Below, piece by piece: positions 1 through 9,838 of a DNA stretch of 64,000 nucleotides (the stretch's first letter is position 1; each line of letters starts with the position of its first letter). Both the position numbers and the translations under genes were made by a program. The notes beneath the pieces were generated by a model. It did not search any database. It saw nothing but the letters and a program-made list of their open reading frames with translations, and was not told the origin of the DNA. The DNA is taken from positions 212,393-276,392 of the forward strand of contig JXTC01000205.1 of the NCBI GenBank assembly GCA_002914845.1, given 5' to 3'. The stretch comes from Trema orientale (taxonomy: Eukaryota > Streptophyta > Magnoliopsida > Rosales > Cannabaceae).

Positions 1-155
1 GTACGCTCAATTCTCTGTAACCCACCATCAGTTACTGAGAATTCCATCTGAGTGACTTTAGGCTTTTAGGCTACAGAAGATCAAACCCTCTAGCAATTAC
101 AATCAATCACTATCGCTTCCGCCTTCGGTTCATCGTCCAGATTACGGTATTGATC

Positions 156-577
156 ATGGACTCAGGTATACTCAATGAATCCTTTCCTATCAGTTTTACA
201 TGAATGTTCTAGAGTTTGTGTTTGGTTTTGCAATCCTATATATTCATGTTAACATGGGAAAGACATGTTTTTTTTTTTTTTAATGGATTTAGAAAGATAT
301 AGTACTTGAGGTTTGGGTATATGGAAAAAAATTTCCTTAATTAATTTTATATTGATTAGAGTCATACCCACTATAGTGTTTAATCACCCACAAAATTTGC
401 ATCATAAGAAAAATTGCTTTCTAATGGTGAAAGAATTAGACTTTCCAACATGTCCAAAAGCATTTGCTCTTCTTCACATTCTGGCTCGACATTTCAAAGT
501 TCTTTCTTTTTTCTTCAGTGCAATTTAAAGATGCGACACTAGAAGAATCGAGCACAGATGACAGCGATAAAGATTAA
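156..577 (+). CDS. Possible two-exon micro-ORF, 22 residues
   Basis: An ATG at 156 opens a ten-base coding exon (156-165) that ends at a consensus-like donor (CTCAG|GTATAC). An acceptor after a T-rich tract (TTCTTCAG, ending at 518) rejoins the frame at 519, and a TAA follows at 575-577. The predicted peptide starts MDSVQFKDATLEE and ends in an acidic serine/aspartate stretch, SSTDDSDKD. All three plus-strand frames of the first 60 bases contain stops, so the upstream 155 bases look like a leader rather than coding sequence. I do not recognise the peptide. It could be a real micropeptide gene, the truncated head of a broken gene, or chance. The splice pair and in-frame join are seen; coding function is inferred. 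Confidence 0.3.
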
Positions 578-1563
578 CAAATGCTGAGTTCCATTGGGCT
601 TAGATGGACATAAGGGGCAGAGACTAACAAACAATAGCGACCAAGGATGTTGGGATTAGATGCGGATCAGGCTTGGACTTTGCGTTTTTATTACTTGATC
701 TTTAACAATCTCTCTTTTTCTCTTTTAGATTTATAATGGTTTTTTCCTTTTTTTTGCTTGAAAAATAGATTTATGGTGGTTTTTTTTCGAAAGAAAGAGA
801 AAATGGATTTATCTTGGTCTGAAAGTGAGAAGATGTGTTATCAAGGTCAGGGTACTCAGGCCTCAGGGACACAGAACAGAGAAAAAAAAAATCGTCAGGG
901 ACGATCAGGGACGTAGTTGAGGGAATCAAGGAAAAATGGGAAACAAAAAAAAAGAATGGCAAAACTTGTAAATATAATAAAAATGATGGTCTTTTATTTA
1001 GATTTTATCTTTGTACGATCTGACAGAAAACAAATATGCTACGTGTTAAAAAATGAGATAGGCGACTGATGGAGCGACTGTACAAGCGGTTGCCCTTAGC
1101 ATTCCTCTTTAATATATTGGGATAAAAAAGGATAATGTAAATGACGTTGCTACCAGTTCTTACTTCTTACAAACTAATACAACTGTAGAGCTTACGAGTA
1201 AGTTTTGAGTCCTACACCTTACTATTAACTAATGATTGCATGTTTGGTGCCAAGGATTAGTGACCTCCTTTAGCTATGCTTGAATATATATTCAAAAGAA
1301 AAATAATGTAGTCACATGTTGGGGGCATTTTTCTTAAAAAAAAAAAAGAAAAAGAAATGCTCTTTTTTCATTTTATTAATGTCCATTTTGATATTCTTTT
1401 TACAAAGATGTAAACAACTTTTTTTTTTCAAAAAAAGTACATATATTGTCGCAATTCAATAGTCACAAATAATATACATTTGAAAGAAAAAAGTAAAGAA
1501 AATAGGACAATTAAGTGCGTGGACGTGACTATAGAGCCCTATAATTTTGGCTTTCGAACTAAG
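578..1563. other. Intergenic spacer
   Basis: No gene is recognisable here. The stretch holds several poly-T and poly-A runs (for example around 890, 1330 and 1420) and short ORFs made largely of low-complexity sequence. Its first part could be the 3' untranslated region of the micro-ORF upstream. Confidence 0.5.
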
Positions 1564-2268
1564 GTAGCATTTGGTTGGCAGTAATAGAATGTAATGAAAT
1601 GGAATGTAATAGCTTTTTGTTGTTTAGTTTCACTTTTTACTCATGAATTATCTTTACAATATAATGACTATTCCATTAAATAAAGGAATTAGAATTACAC
1701 TTAAAAATGGATGTAAAGGTCGTTCATTTCCTAAGTTAGCCAATTTTTTCCTTTTTGCCCCTCATTTAACACGTTTTGTCCGCTCATTATCATCTTCTTC
1801 TTCATATCTATGATTAAACCAACTGTAAAACTTGCATCCATGTCTACTACTAAACTACCTACAAATCATCTTCTTCTTCATATCATCCAATCAGTATATT
1901 TTTGTTTTCTAATATACATTTTATATGTTATATTTATATGGTAAATAATAACGAGCAATTATTAAAATATTAATTTTATTACCACAAAAAATTTAATCTA
2001 TTTTTATATTTGATAATTTAATCTATTTAATCATTACTATAAGTATAACTTTTTTCTTTTTCTAATAGTGATAGCATTTTTTTTAAAAAAAAAATTAATT
2101 CAAAATCAGGGATATATAAATCAAAGTACAGTTAATTTCATTACATTACATGATTGATTCCAAAATTTCAACCAAACAAAATAATTACCTTTCTTTTTTT
2201 TTTTTTCATTCTTATTCCCATTACGCTTACCATTATATTTAATTTCATTTCACCCAACCTAATGGCAC
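1564..2268. mobile_element. Possible MITE-like non-autonomous DNA transposon
   Basis: The left edge (GTAGCATTTGGTTGGCAG followed by ATGTAATGAAATGG) is matched imperfectly by the reverse complement of the right edge (GTGCCATTAGGTTGGGTGAAATG). Between them is about 700 bases of AT-rich sequence with no ORF. Such TTTGGTTGG-starting elements with AATGRAATG repeats near the ends are common in dicot genomes. I could not fix a target site duplication, so the boundaries are approximate and the superfamily is not assigned. Confidence 0.4.
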
Positions 2269-2789
2269 TTAAAAGTCCCTATTAACTATCCTACGAAGAC
2301 TTTGGATTCCTCTTGCTTGGACTAGAGTAGGATACGACAATTGTGGATTTGTGGTTTCTTTTTTTTTTCCGGTAAAAATGGATTTGTGGTTTCGGTATAT
2401 ATATATATATATATATATATTCATTAAAGAGGCACCATTGTCATTAACTATATCTTATGGTTGATTAGCCACTCTTCTAATTTATACCATAATAATATGG
2501 GTACTGGTAATGAAAGAACCTTCGTTTATTTAAAATTGATGTTTTTTTTTTTTTTGAGAAATTAAAATTGATGTTTAGTAACACCAAGAGTTGTTGTCGT
2601 TTATTTATGGTGCTGCATTGGCTTGTCAGCATGTGGGGACATACATTGGCTTATATATCAAGGTACTCCATCAATGCCGAGTCATATAATTGGAACCAGT
2701 ACTATTTACTACAGTAGCTTTATATTTACATATGCATTTTCCCATCAGATTCTAGGGAAAAAACCTGGTTCTCTGTTGGGAAGATTAAT
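2269..2789. other. Spacer with AT microsatellite
   Basis: No gene is seen. It contains an (AT)n microsatellite at about 2396-2420 and a short local duplication of GGATTTGTGGTTTC on its left side. A second short duplication (AAATTGATGTTT) lies near 2535-2575. Confidence 0.5.
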
Positions 2790-3417
2790 TTAGAGATAAA
2801 AAGGATGGATCATTGCCCAGGTTCCAAGGTAATGACTCGAATTTCTGGTTCCAACAGTTAATCTGGATCAATATCTATAGATTGTACTCTTCAGAGTTCC
2901 GATTGTGAAGTTCCTCGTTAATTTCAATTACAACTTTAGGTTTAATATTTTGATTTTCTTACGAGCGGTTGTTTATATAAAAATCAGTGAATTCCTTGTC
3001 AAAAAATAATTGGTCAATTTTTCTAGTTGAAGTATTTCTTGTCTACTCCATACTTATTCTCAGAAAATAAAAGTTAGATTATTTATTATTATTTTTAGAT
3101 CAAAAGATAGATTATTTTACTTCTAATTTCAACTATTTTCATCCAATTATATCACATTTTTATATATATAAAAAATGATATAATTTGTCAACAAATTAAC
3201 TTGTAGATTTTATTTAGAGGACTGGGGACATGTGATGCAGGGCCAGAAAACATTTTTCTGAATACCGATCGCGAAATCATTAATTTCACTTTTTTAAAAT
3301 AATAATAATAATAATAATCAATTACCTTAATTTGACCCATCTTTGGAACTATATAGTATATTATTTATATATTCCATGTAATTTAATCCACTGGCGAAGT
3401 CCCATTTCTCCCGCCAT
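2790..3417 (+). promoter_or_regulatory. Upstream region of the formiminotransferase-like gene, duplicated at 5.5-6.9 kb
   Basis: This 630-base block is repeated upstream of the second gene copy at 5473-5965 and 6780-6898, at roughly 80 percent identity by eye, split there by an insertion. Shared landmarks include ATCAATATCTATAGATTGTA, AAAATCAGTGAATTCCTT and, close to the start codon, CTATATAGTATATTA followed by AAGTCCCATTT and CCCGCC. The TATATA run about 70 bases before the proposed ATG is a plausible TATA region. That duplication kept this block next to exon 1 suggests it carries the promoter; this is inference. Confidence 0.5.
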
Positions 3418-4595
3418 ATGCTTGAAATGAATGGAGTGTCGTTCTGGGTTTTCTCTATTTTTGATTGATCATAATTCATAAACTAATTTTTTCAAGTAAA
3501 AATAAAAGATACTTACTCTTCTGTCTATTTTTTGGCAAAATGTAAAAGAAGAAAAAAGCAGCAGCAGTGGACCAAACGAGGTTGCTCTGCTGCAAGATGT
3601 TCATCTCGGAATCACGCAACCGGAGCGCTCTAGACGCCATCGAAAGGGCCGCTCGGCGCGACCCAGAATCCGTAATCGTCAACAAGTTCGAGGACAGAGC
3701 TTACAATCGTGTCAGGTACACCGTGGTGTCGTACGCTGTCCATGACTGTACGGGCACCGCTGTCTATAGTCCCCTGCAGCAGACAGTGGTGGCCATGACC
3801 GAGGCTGCTTTCGACGCCATAAACCTCAAGACCCACTCCGGGGCCCACCCTCGGTTGGGCGTCGTCGACGACATTATGTTTCATCCCTTGGCTCGGGCGT
3901 CTCTTGACGAAGCCGCTTGGCTCGCTAAGGCCGTGGCTCGTGACCTAGGCACCACATTTCAAGGTCTGGTACAAGTTACAACTCTCTTCGCTTCATCCTT
4001 GGATTCAGTGTTACGTTATTTAAAATTTGAAACTACATAATTAAGTTAGATGTTTGCTTATTAAGTTATTATGTACAATGCAGTCCCTAGTTTTCTATAT
4101 GGAGCAGCCCATGAAGAGGGCAGAAGGGCTGATGCAATCAGAAGAGAATTGGGTTATTTCAAGCCGAATTTCAGTGGGAACCAATGGGCTGGGGGACTGA
4201 ATCCAGAGTCATTGGCGCTAAAGCCAGATGAGGGTCCTGATCAGGTGGATCCAACAAAAGGGGTGGTTGTGATAGGGGCAACCCCATGGGTTGACAGCTT
4301 CAACATTCCAATCTTCTCCTCCGATCTTGCGGCGGTGCGCGGGATCGCGAGGCGGGTGAGTGGAAGAGGTGGGGGCCTTCCTTCAGTCCAGGCCATGGCA
4401 CTCGCTCATAGTGAGACTGTGGTTGAGGTTGCTTGTTATCTTTTGGACCCAAATAAAGTGGGTGGTGATAGAGTTCAAGTTGAGGTTGAGAGGCTTTCAA
4501 AGGAAGAAGGTTTGACCGTAGCCAAGGGCTATTTCACTGATCTTTCTCAGGAAAACATCATTAGAACTTACTTGAGATTGGTTTCTTTTGTGTAA
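3418..4595 (+). CDS. Formiminotransferase-like (folate-binding) protein, intact copy
   Basis: The product is a plant single-domain relative of the N-terminal half of formimidoyltransferase-cyclodeaminase, the enzyme that moves a formimino group from formimino-glutamate to tetrahydrofolate. The role of the plant proteins is less well established. The main coding exon is 3549-3963 and carries CCKMFISESRNR, VNKFEDRAYNRVRYT and HSGAHPRLGVVDD; the HPR-G segment matches the substrate-site region of the family. The intron is 3964-4083. Exon 2 (4084-4595) carries FLYGAAHEEGR, NQWAGG, VVIGATPWVD and GGGLPSVQAMALAH. The frame is open throughout, giving about 300 residues, normal for the plant family. 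The start is uncertain: no in-frame ATG follows the TAA at 3543. I favour a six-codon first exon at 3418-3435 (ATG CTT GAA ATG AAT GGA) and a 113-base intron ending in AG at 3548. That donor (GGA|GTGTCG) is weak. Confidence 0.8.
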
Positions 4596-4604
4596 AAATG
4601 GCTA

Positions 4605-4772
4605 ATAATGCTAGAAGTCCTACCTATTTTTACCACTTTTTTATATACTATCGGACAAGGTAAATGATTTGTCACAACTTACCGCAAATAAGTTGAATGT
4701 TATTAATCATGTGTATAGTGACAAATCATATGCCACATCATTAGTATAAAAATAGTGGAATATGAGATGGAA
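4605..4772. repeat. Small imperfect foldback in the 3' flank
   Basis: CTATTTTTACCACTTTTTTATA near 4627 is matched in inverted orientation by TATAAAAATAGTGGAAT near 4745, and TGATTTGTCAC near 4670 by GTGACAAATCA near 4720. The whole can fold into an imperfect hairpin. It lies directly after the stop codon and may form part of the 3' untranslated region. It may be a small MITE; no target duplication was found. Confidence 0.3.
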
Positions 4773-4984
4773 TGTTTAGTATTATTTTAATAAAAAGATA
4801 ACGTTCCAATAATAAAAATACAATGTTTCAATCTTTCATCTATGAACATCCTTATAACACATTATTAATGATTTATTATTTATGATTTTGCCTTGAATAT
4901 TAATCTAAACTTTCAAGGCATTATAAGTACTTTCTGACTCCGAGCTACCTAAACCATTTGGAATAATCTAATAATATTAGTAGC

Positions 4985-5465
4985 CTCTGAATTAAATCTG
5001 TTATATCATTTTAGTCTCTGAATTTTTCTCACAATAATGGCCGTTGAATTTTATAGTAGTTGGAACAATAATCTTTATGTCACAAATTATTAAATCTTTA
5101 ATAAGAATAAGTCATTACAAAACAGATAATTTGATAATGGTGGTAAAAAATAAGACTATGAAGATTTTATGCAATTATTGTAAAAATGATCATTTTCTTT
5201 TCATAAAACTGTTAATTTTTTAACAGATTTAAATCATGTGCAAAGTATACAATTTGATAACAATGGCTGAAAACGAGATTCTGACTCATAGTTTTAAATA
5301 ATGTCAATTATAGACTTTTGTCTATGACTATTTTCTACTAATAAACTAATAATTTGTGACAGAAAAACTATTGGTGTAACAATAGCATAATTCAGAGATC
5401 ACTATGACTATGTAAGTTAAAAGTTTTTGAGCCAAATAAATATAATTTAAGGACTATTATTTTTA
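4985..5465. repeat. Imperfect inverted-repeat element, possible MITE
   Basis: The left arm contains TTATGTCACAAATTATTA (near 5075) and the right arm its reverse complement TAATAATTTGTGACAGAAA (near 5347). The arms also share TCTCTGAATT-type sequence farther out. The centre is AT-rich without an ORF. The element lies between the intact gene and the duplicated promoter of the second copy. Confidence 0.35.
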
Positions 5466-5977
5466 TTATTTCTTAGAAATTAAATGGAATGGATCATAAG
5501 CCCAAATTCCAAAGTAATGACTCAATTTTCTGGTTCCAACATTTAATCTAGATCAATATCTATAGATTGTACTCTTCAAAGTTCCAGTTGTTAAGTAGCT
5601 GATTAATTTGAATTACAACTGTGGATTTAATATTTTGATTTCTTACCAGCTGATTTCTTCGTACTTGATATAAAAATCAGTGAATTCCTTACCGAAAAAT
5701 AATTGGTCAATAATTCTAGTTGAAATGTTTCTTGTCTAAACCCATACATATTATCAGAAAATAAAAGTTAGATTTAGATCAAAAGTTAGATTATTTAGCT
5801 TATTATCATAATTATTGTCATCTAATTACATCACATTTTTATATTAACAAAATGTGGCCGCGCATAATTTGTCAACTAATTAACTTGTGGTATTTCTTTA
5901 AGGGACTGAGGACCATTTTTCTAGATACTGATCATGAAAACATTAATTTCACTTTTTAGAAGGAAAAAAAAAAAAAA

Positions 5978-6153
5978 AAGGCGCGTCTACAGTAGGGACG
6001 CCCCTACGTAGGGCCCTGTCTATTTACTGTTGGATGGGAATCTCTATATAAATAGATTCTCCACAGATTCCCGTTATTCCCTATAGATTCCCATCTAACG
6101 ATAATTAAGACATGACCCTACGTAAGGACGCCCCTACCGTAGCCATCCCAAAA
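5978..6153. mobile_element. Palindromic MITE in the promoter of the pseudogene
   Basis: Almost the whole 176 bases form one hairpin. The left arm runs from CGTCTACAGTAGGGACG through CCCTACGTAGGG to GGATGGGAATCT; the right arm is its imperfect reverse complement (AGATTCCCATCTAACG, CCCTACGTAAGGACG, CCCCTACCGTAGCC). It is flanked by poly-A on both sides. The loop contains CTATATAAATAG, which resembles a TATA box. It is absent from the homologous promoter of the intact gene, so it inserted after the duplication. Confidence 0.7.
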
Positions 6154-6780
6154 AAAAAAATAATAATAATCACTATTAATTGAGGTTTTGTCAACACAGT
6201 AAATAAAGAGACACAAGAGTTTTATAGTAGTTCAGTCCTAAAAAAGATGAGCATACGTCCACGTTCTTTACTATTTTATGAAGAAATTATAAGGATATCT
6301 AGTCTCAAAGTAAGAGCAAATAGAGAATTACAGAGTATTACTGTAGTAAAGTAAATTATGAGATGAAAAATAACAAGACTGAGAATTACAGAGTATCAGT
6401 GTAGTGAAGTGAATTGTGAGATGAAAAATAACAAGACTAAGCTTCCTTTATATAGAAGAGGATGACTCAATATTTCTCAATTCTAAGAATAGAAAACTAC
6501 ACAATGTTAATATAATTTCGTCTAATAATACAAAATTAAGTAAGAACTAATAGACAAATTGTTTGGTCTTCATACAAGCTTAGAAGCTTGTTTCTTCTTT
6601 TTGTAAGTTACACATTTTTATAAAGTTCTGTCTAGTTTTCTTTTATTATCACTTCAGATTGCATGTCATATGCTAGTAAGGTTACATATTTGAAAATAAC
6701 ATGCGATCTAATGTCTCGACTTCGAAGAAAATATTGACTTTCTTTTTCTAGCATTGACCACCGGGATATGGGATGTAAAT
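6154..6780. mobile_element. Unclassified insertion, possibly an LTR remnant
   Basis: This 0.6 kb is missing from the paired promoter upstream of the intact gene, so it is inserted. It contains AAAGAGACACAAGAGTTTTA followed by GTAGTTCAGTCC, a pattern seen in the R/U5 part of some plant copia LTRs, and TTATATAGAAGAG. No coding sequence was found. It could be a solo LTR fragment or another non-coding element. Confidence 0.35.
6323..6438. repeat. Two tandem 58-bp units
   Basis: Unit 1 is 6323-6380 and unit 2 is 6381-6438. Both start GAGAATTACAGAGTAT and end GAGATGAAAAATAACAAGACT minus a base or two of divergence in the middle. The units differ at about seven positions by eye. Confidence 0.85.
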
Positions 6781-7562
6781 ATAAGATTGCACAACAATTA
6801 CTTACCTTAATTTGACTCATCTAGGGATCTATATAGTATATTATATATTATATATATAGACTTTAATCCACTATAGCAAAGTCCCATTTTTCCCGCCAAT
6901 GCTTGAAGAAAAAAGCAGTAGCAGCGGACCAAACAAGGTTACTCTACTGCAAGATCTTCATCTTGATATCACGGAACCAGGCCATACTGGATGCCAATGA
7001 AGGAACGGCTCGGCGGGACCTAGAATCCGTAATTATCAGTAAGTTTGAGGACAAAGCCCTACACTCGGGTCAGATACACTTTGGTGTGTCATACGTGGTC
7101 CATGATTGTACGAGTGCCACCACGTACAATCCCCTGGAGTAGACAGTGGTGGCGGAGGGTGCTTTTGGCGCCATAATCCTCGAGACCCACTCCAGGGTCC
7201 ACCCTCGGTTGGGTGTTGTTTGACGACATTGTGTTCCGTCCCTTGGCACGGGCGTCTCTGGACAAAGTCGCTTGGCTCGCTAAGGCCGTAGTTATGGAAA
7301 TTGGGACTAGGTTTTAAGGTCTGTTTCAGGTCTCCTACATTCATTTACGCTTTTTCCACATCCCATGAAACTTGTCTATGCCATCAACTTTTCTGTCTTT
7401 TTCACCTAAAATGGACAACTCGGCACAGAATATAATATTTATATAACAAATATAATCTTTATTTAACAAATTAATTCATGGTAGAAAGTTGTAACTAAAT
7501 AGAGGGTTTTTGAACCGATGAGAATTTGTCACATGGCAAATATTTTATTTATATCCTAGTTA

Positions 7563-8888
7563 AAACCCTCCTACACATAAGAGGAGTATTTTTTCTAATC
7601 GGATGGTTTATAGAAGATTTATTTTTAAAAAACTATGTTCACTATCACATAATAACATATCATATAACCTTCCTAATTTTTAGGAAAATTTTTTCTAAAA
7701 TGAAAAAACACACACACGATTTGTAAAAAAATTTAACCCACAATTTTAAAATACTCATGATATCTTAAAAGAAAAAAAAACACGATCTCACTCCCAAAAA
7801 AAAAAAAAACTACACCATTTTTGAATTATTCTCTCCTATAAGCTTTCACCATCTCTCCTCTGCGTTTCTCCTTTGCAATTATTTTTTCATCCGTGTATCC
7901 CAACGTTCTTCGCGTTTTTTCAGAATCAATCATCTCTTCTCTTGGTTTCAGTTATTGTTGTATCTCTTCTTGTTCGTGTCTGCTCCATCAACCAAATTAA
8001 TATAGTTCCTATCGATGTCAACCATTCCAATACTGTGTGATGCTAAAAGTCCAACTCCAACCAAATCCAACTGCATTGTTTTGTTTTTCTTTCGTACGTC
8101 CAATATTTGAATTAATACCAGTGAGATCTTCTTCTTTTTCCCTTATTACTTTTTTAAACACACCACACAGTTGTTGCGTAATAGGAGCCGATTTCTTTGA
8201 TTCAAACAATAAATCTAATACCCGTTTTTGAAAATTTCTTCTCTCCTCATCCCTCTTTTGATTTTCCTCCTTTAACGCCTGAATTTCATATTCAAGCAAA
8301 TAAGCCTGATTAAATACTTCATGGTAATCATTCTCTAACCACTTCATTGCTTCTACTATGCATTCCATTGCTTCATCCATTATAATCGTACAATATTTGT
8401 GCAATAATTTTGACTTGCCATTAAAACAAAAAAGTAATTAAACAACAAAGAATTTGTCCTACGATGCAATTAGGAGGGCCACTGAGTTCTTGAACTCCTC
8501 AAGTACTTTATCATATATACCTTATACAAGCAATGTATGATCACAAAATCATACCTCTAGGCTCAATTCAGATTCGACTGGAATATTGGGAATAGACGAA
8601 CTCGTGTAGTTTTTTTTTTTTTTCTTTTGGAGTGAGATCGTGTTTTTTTTGTTCCTTTTAAGATATCGTGCGTTTTTTTTTTTTTATAAAATCGTGGGTT
8701 AATTTCTTTTACAGATCGTGTGTGAGTTTTTTATTTTAAAAATAAAAATCCTAAAAATTAGGAAGGTTATAAGATATGTTATTGTGTAATAATAAACATA
8801 TTATATAATTTGTTTTTTAAAAATAGATCTTTTATAAGCCGTCCGATTAGAAAAAATACTCCTCCCACACGTAGGAGGGTTTTTGCCC
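7563..8888 (-). mobile_element. Non-autonomous Mutator-like element with about 250-bp inverted ends
   Basis: The left arm (about 7563-7814) and the right arm (about 8605-8888) are inverted copies at roughly 80 percent identity. Shared blocks, read inward from the left, are AACCCTCCTAC, GAGGAGTATTTTTTCTAATC, AACCTTCCTAATTTTTAGGA, TTAACCCAC, GATATCTTAAAA and AACACGATCTCACTCC. Read inward, the right end begins GGGCAAAAACCCTCC, typical of long-TIR Mutator-like elements, which often start with G. On the left the first few bases are missing and replaced by the inverted repeat. No transposase is visible. The interior contains a coiled-coil ORF on the minus strand and a CT-rich leader-like stretch, so it could be a Pack-MULE-like carrier. 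It lies in the intron of the pseudogene. Confidence 0.65.
8018..8380 (-). CDS. Unrecognised coiled-coil ORF inside the Mutator-like element
   Basis: The ORF begins at an ATG (minus strand, 8378-8380) with MDEAMECIVEAMKWLEND and runs about 120 residues. Residues 20-60 are rich in E, K, R and Q with heptad-like spacing (YEIQALKEENQKRDEERRN), suggesting a coiled coil. The C-terminal third (NNAVGFGWSW) looks less protein-like and may be read-through from a captured exon. I do not recognise a family. It may be a captured host gene fragment or an accessory ORF of the transposon. Confidence 0.35.
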   Translation of the reverse strand: MDEAMECIVEAMKWLENDYHEVFNQAYLLEYEIQALKEENQKRDEERRNFQKRVLDLLFESKKSAPITQQLCGVFKKVIREKEEDLTGINSNIGRTKEKQNNAVGFGWSWTFSITQYWNG

Positions 8889-9838
8889 CTCCTACACTAG
8901 AACTCCCAAATCTTTATTTAACAAATTAATTCATTGTAGAAAGTTGTAACTAAATAGAGTTTTAAGTGGATTAGATAGTAAATGCCACAATAAAATAATA
9001 CAACAGATCTAAACTCCATATTTGTCTTAACTAGGATATAAATAAAATATTTGCCATGTGACAAATTCTCATCGGTTCAAATATTCAAATTGGAATGAAG
9101 AAAGCTTTTTTCTACAAGGATTAAAATTAATTCTCATTGGTATTGGATACTAAACAATATTTTCTTCCCAATTAGAATGAATAGTATTATAACATAACTA
9201 TTTCACCGGTTCAACGGTAACGACAAAATCATAGAGATCTTTACACCTCGATTTTGAATTTATCAAACTATTGAGATATTTTGTTGACTTAACCGTCCAA
9301 ATTTTTGAACAGGTGGTACCATTCTGGCTTTTAGTAGTGAACATAATTCACTATGGGACCACCTAAATTTTGACCATGGTTACTTTGGTGAAATTCGTCC
9401 AAACTTTGGACAGAATCAGACTAGGGACAGCCAATTTTGATGATTTGATAGTGTTGCACAATCACTAATATTCATAACCCACTTTTTGCAACATTTTCTA
9501 TTCATTTTCCTTTTTACCTTTTTTTTTTCAATCACGGGTGCGTGTGAATTGCAGTGCCAGTATACTTGTATGCTGCGGCACATCCTACAGGGAAGGCCCT
9601 TGACACCATCAGGAGGGAGCTAGATTACTTCAGGCCCAACCTCATGGGCAACCAATGGGCTGGATGGACCATGCCAGAAGTTCTACCGGAGAAGCCCGAC
9701 GAAGGCCCAACGTCGGTGTCGAGGGCAAGAGGCATCAACTTGATCGGGGTGGATGTAGAGAAGGGTCACTTCACTGATTTCTCACCTGAGATGATAGTTG
9801 AGAAATATATGAATTTAATCTCTACTAACCGAGACTGA

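Larger units (their letters stand above)
5473..6898 (+). repeat. Diverged copy of the 2790-3417 promoter block, split by insertions
   Basis: Positions 5473-5965 and 6780-6898 align to 2790-3417, with the same order of landmarks (ATCAATATCTATAGATTGTA, AAAATCAGTGAATTCCTT, CTATATAGTATATTATA, AAGTCCCATTTTTCCCGCC). The intervening 0.8 kb is absent from the first copy and consists of a MITE plus a second insertion. This block and exon 1 that follows it were duplicated together, so the second copy began with its own promoter. Confidence 0.65.
7454..8959. repeat. 51-bp direct repeat flanking the inserted transposon
   Basis: Copies are 7454-7504 and 8909-8959. Both begin AATCTTTATTTAACAAATTA and end GTAACTAAATAGAG; I see one mismatch in 51. 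This is much longer than a target site duplication of any known DNA transposon superfamily, so it more likely arose by repair synthesis or segmental duplication around the insertion. Confidence 0.85.
7512..9078. repeat. 52-bp perfect inverted repeat outside the transposon
   Basis: The left copy, 7512-7563, starts GAACCGATGAGAATTTGTC and ends TATATCCTAGTTAA. The right copy, 9027-9078, is its exact reverse complement, with three more matching bases at the outer side. The left copy sits between the left direct repeat and the left transposon arm; the right copy lies outside the right direct repeat, in unrelated intron sequence. Confidence 0.9.
6899..9838 (+). pseudogene. Formiminotransferase-like pseudogene with mixed ancestry
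   Basis: Exon 1 (about 6899-7318) is a diverged copy of exon 1 of the intact gene (recognisable LLYCKIFI, VIISKFEDKA, HPRLG). It has an in-frame TAG at 7140-7142, a frameshift after the HPRLG codons near 7218, and a TAA just before the donor. The ATG at 6899 is out of frame with the rest. The intron spans about 7319-9554 and contains a Mutator-like element. Exon 2 (9555-9838) follows a good acceptor (GAATTGCAG) and is open to a TGA. It reads VPVYLYAAAHPTGKALD, NQWAGWTMPEVLPEKPDEGP and ends FTDFSPEMIVEKYMNL. That is the other subgroup of the family, not a copy of exon 2 at 4084. After GINLIG it jumps in frame to VDVEKGHFTDF, skipping about 80 codons normally present (the segment beginning ARPWV). 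A translated product is unlikely. Confidence 0.8.

Noticed and set aside
3630-3884. Minus-strand ORF over exon 1 of the formiminotransferase-like gene
   Set aside because: The plus-strand frame carries the family motifs; this is its complement.
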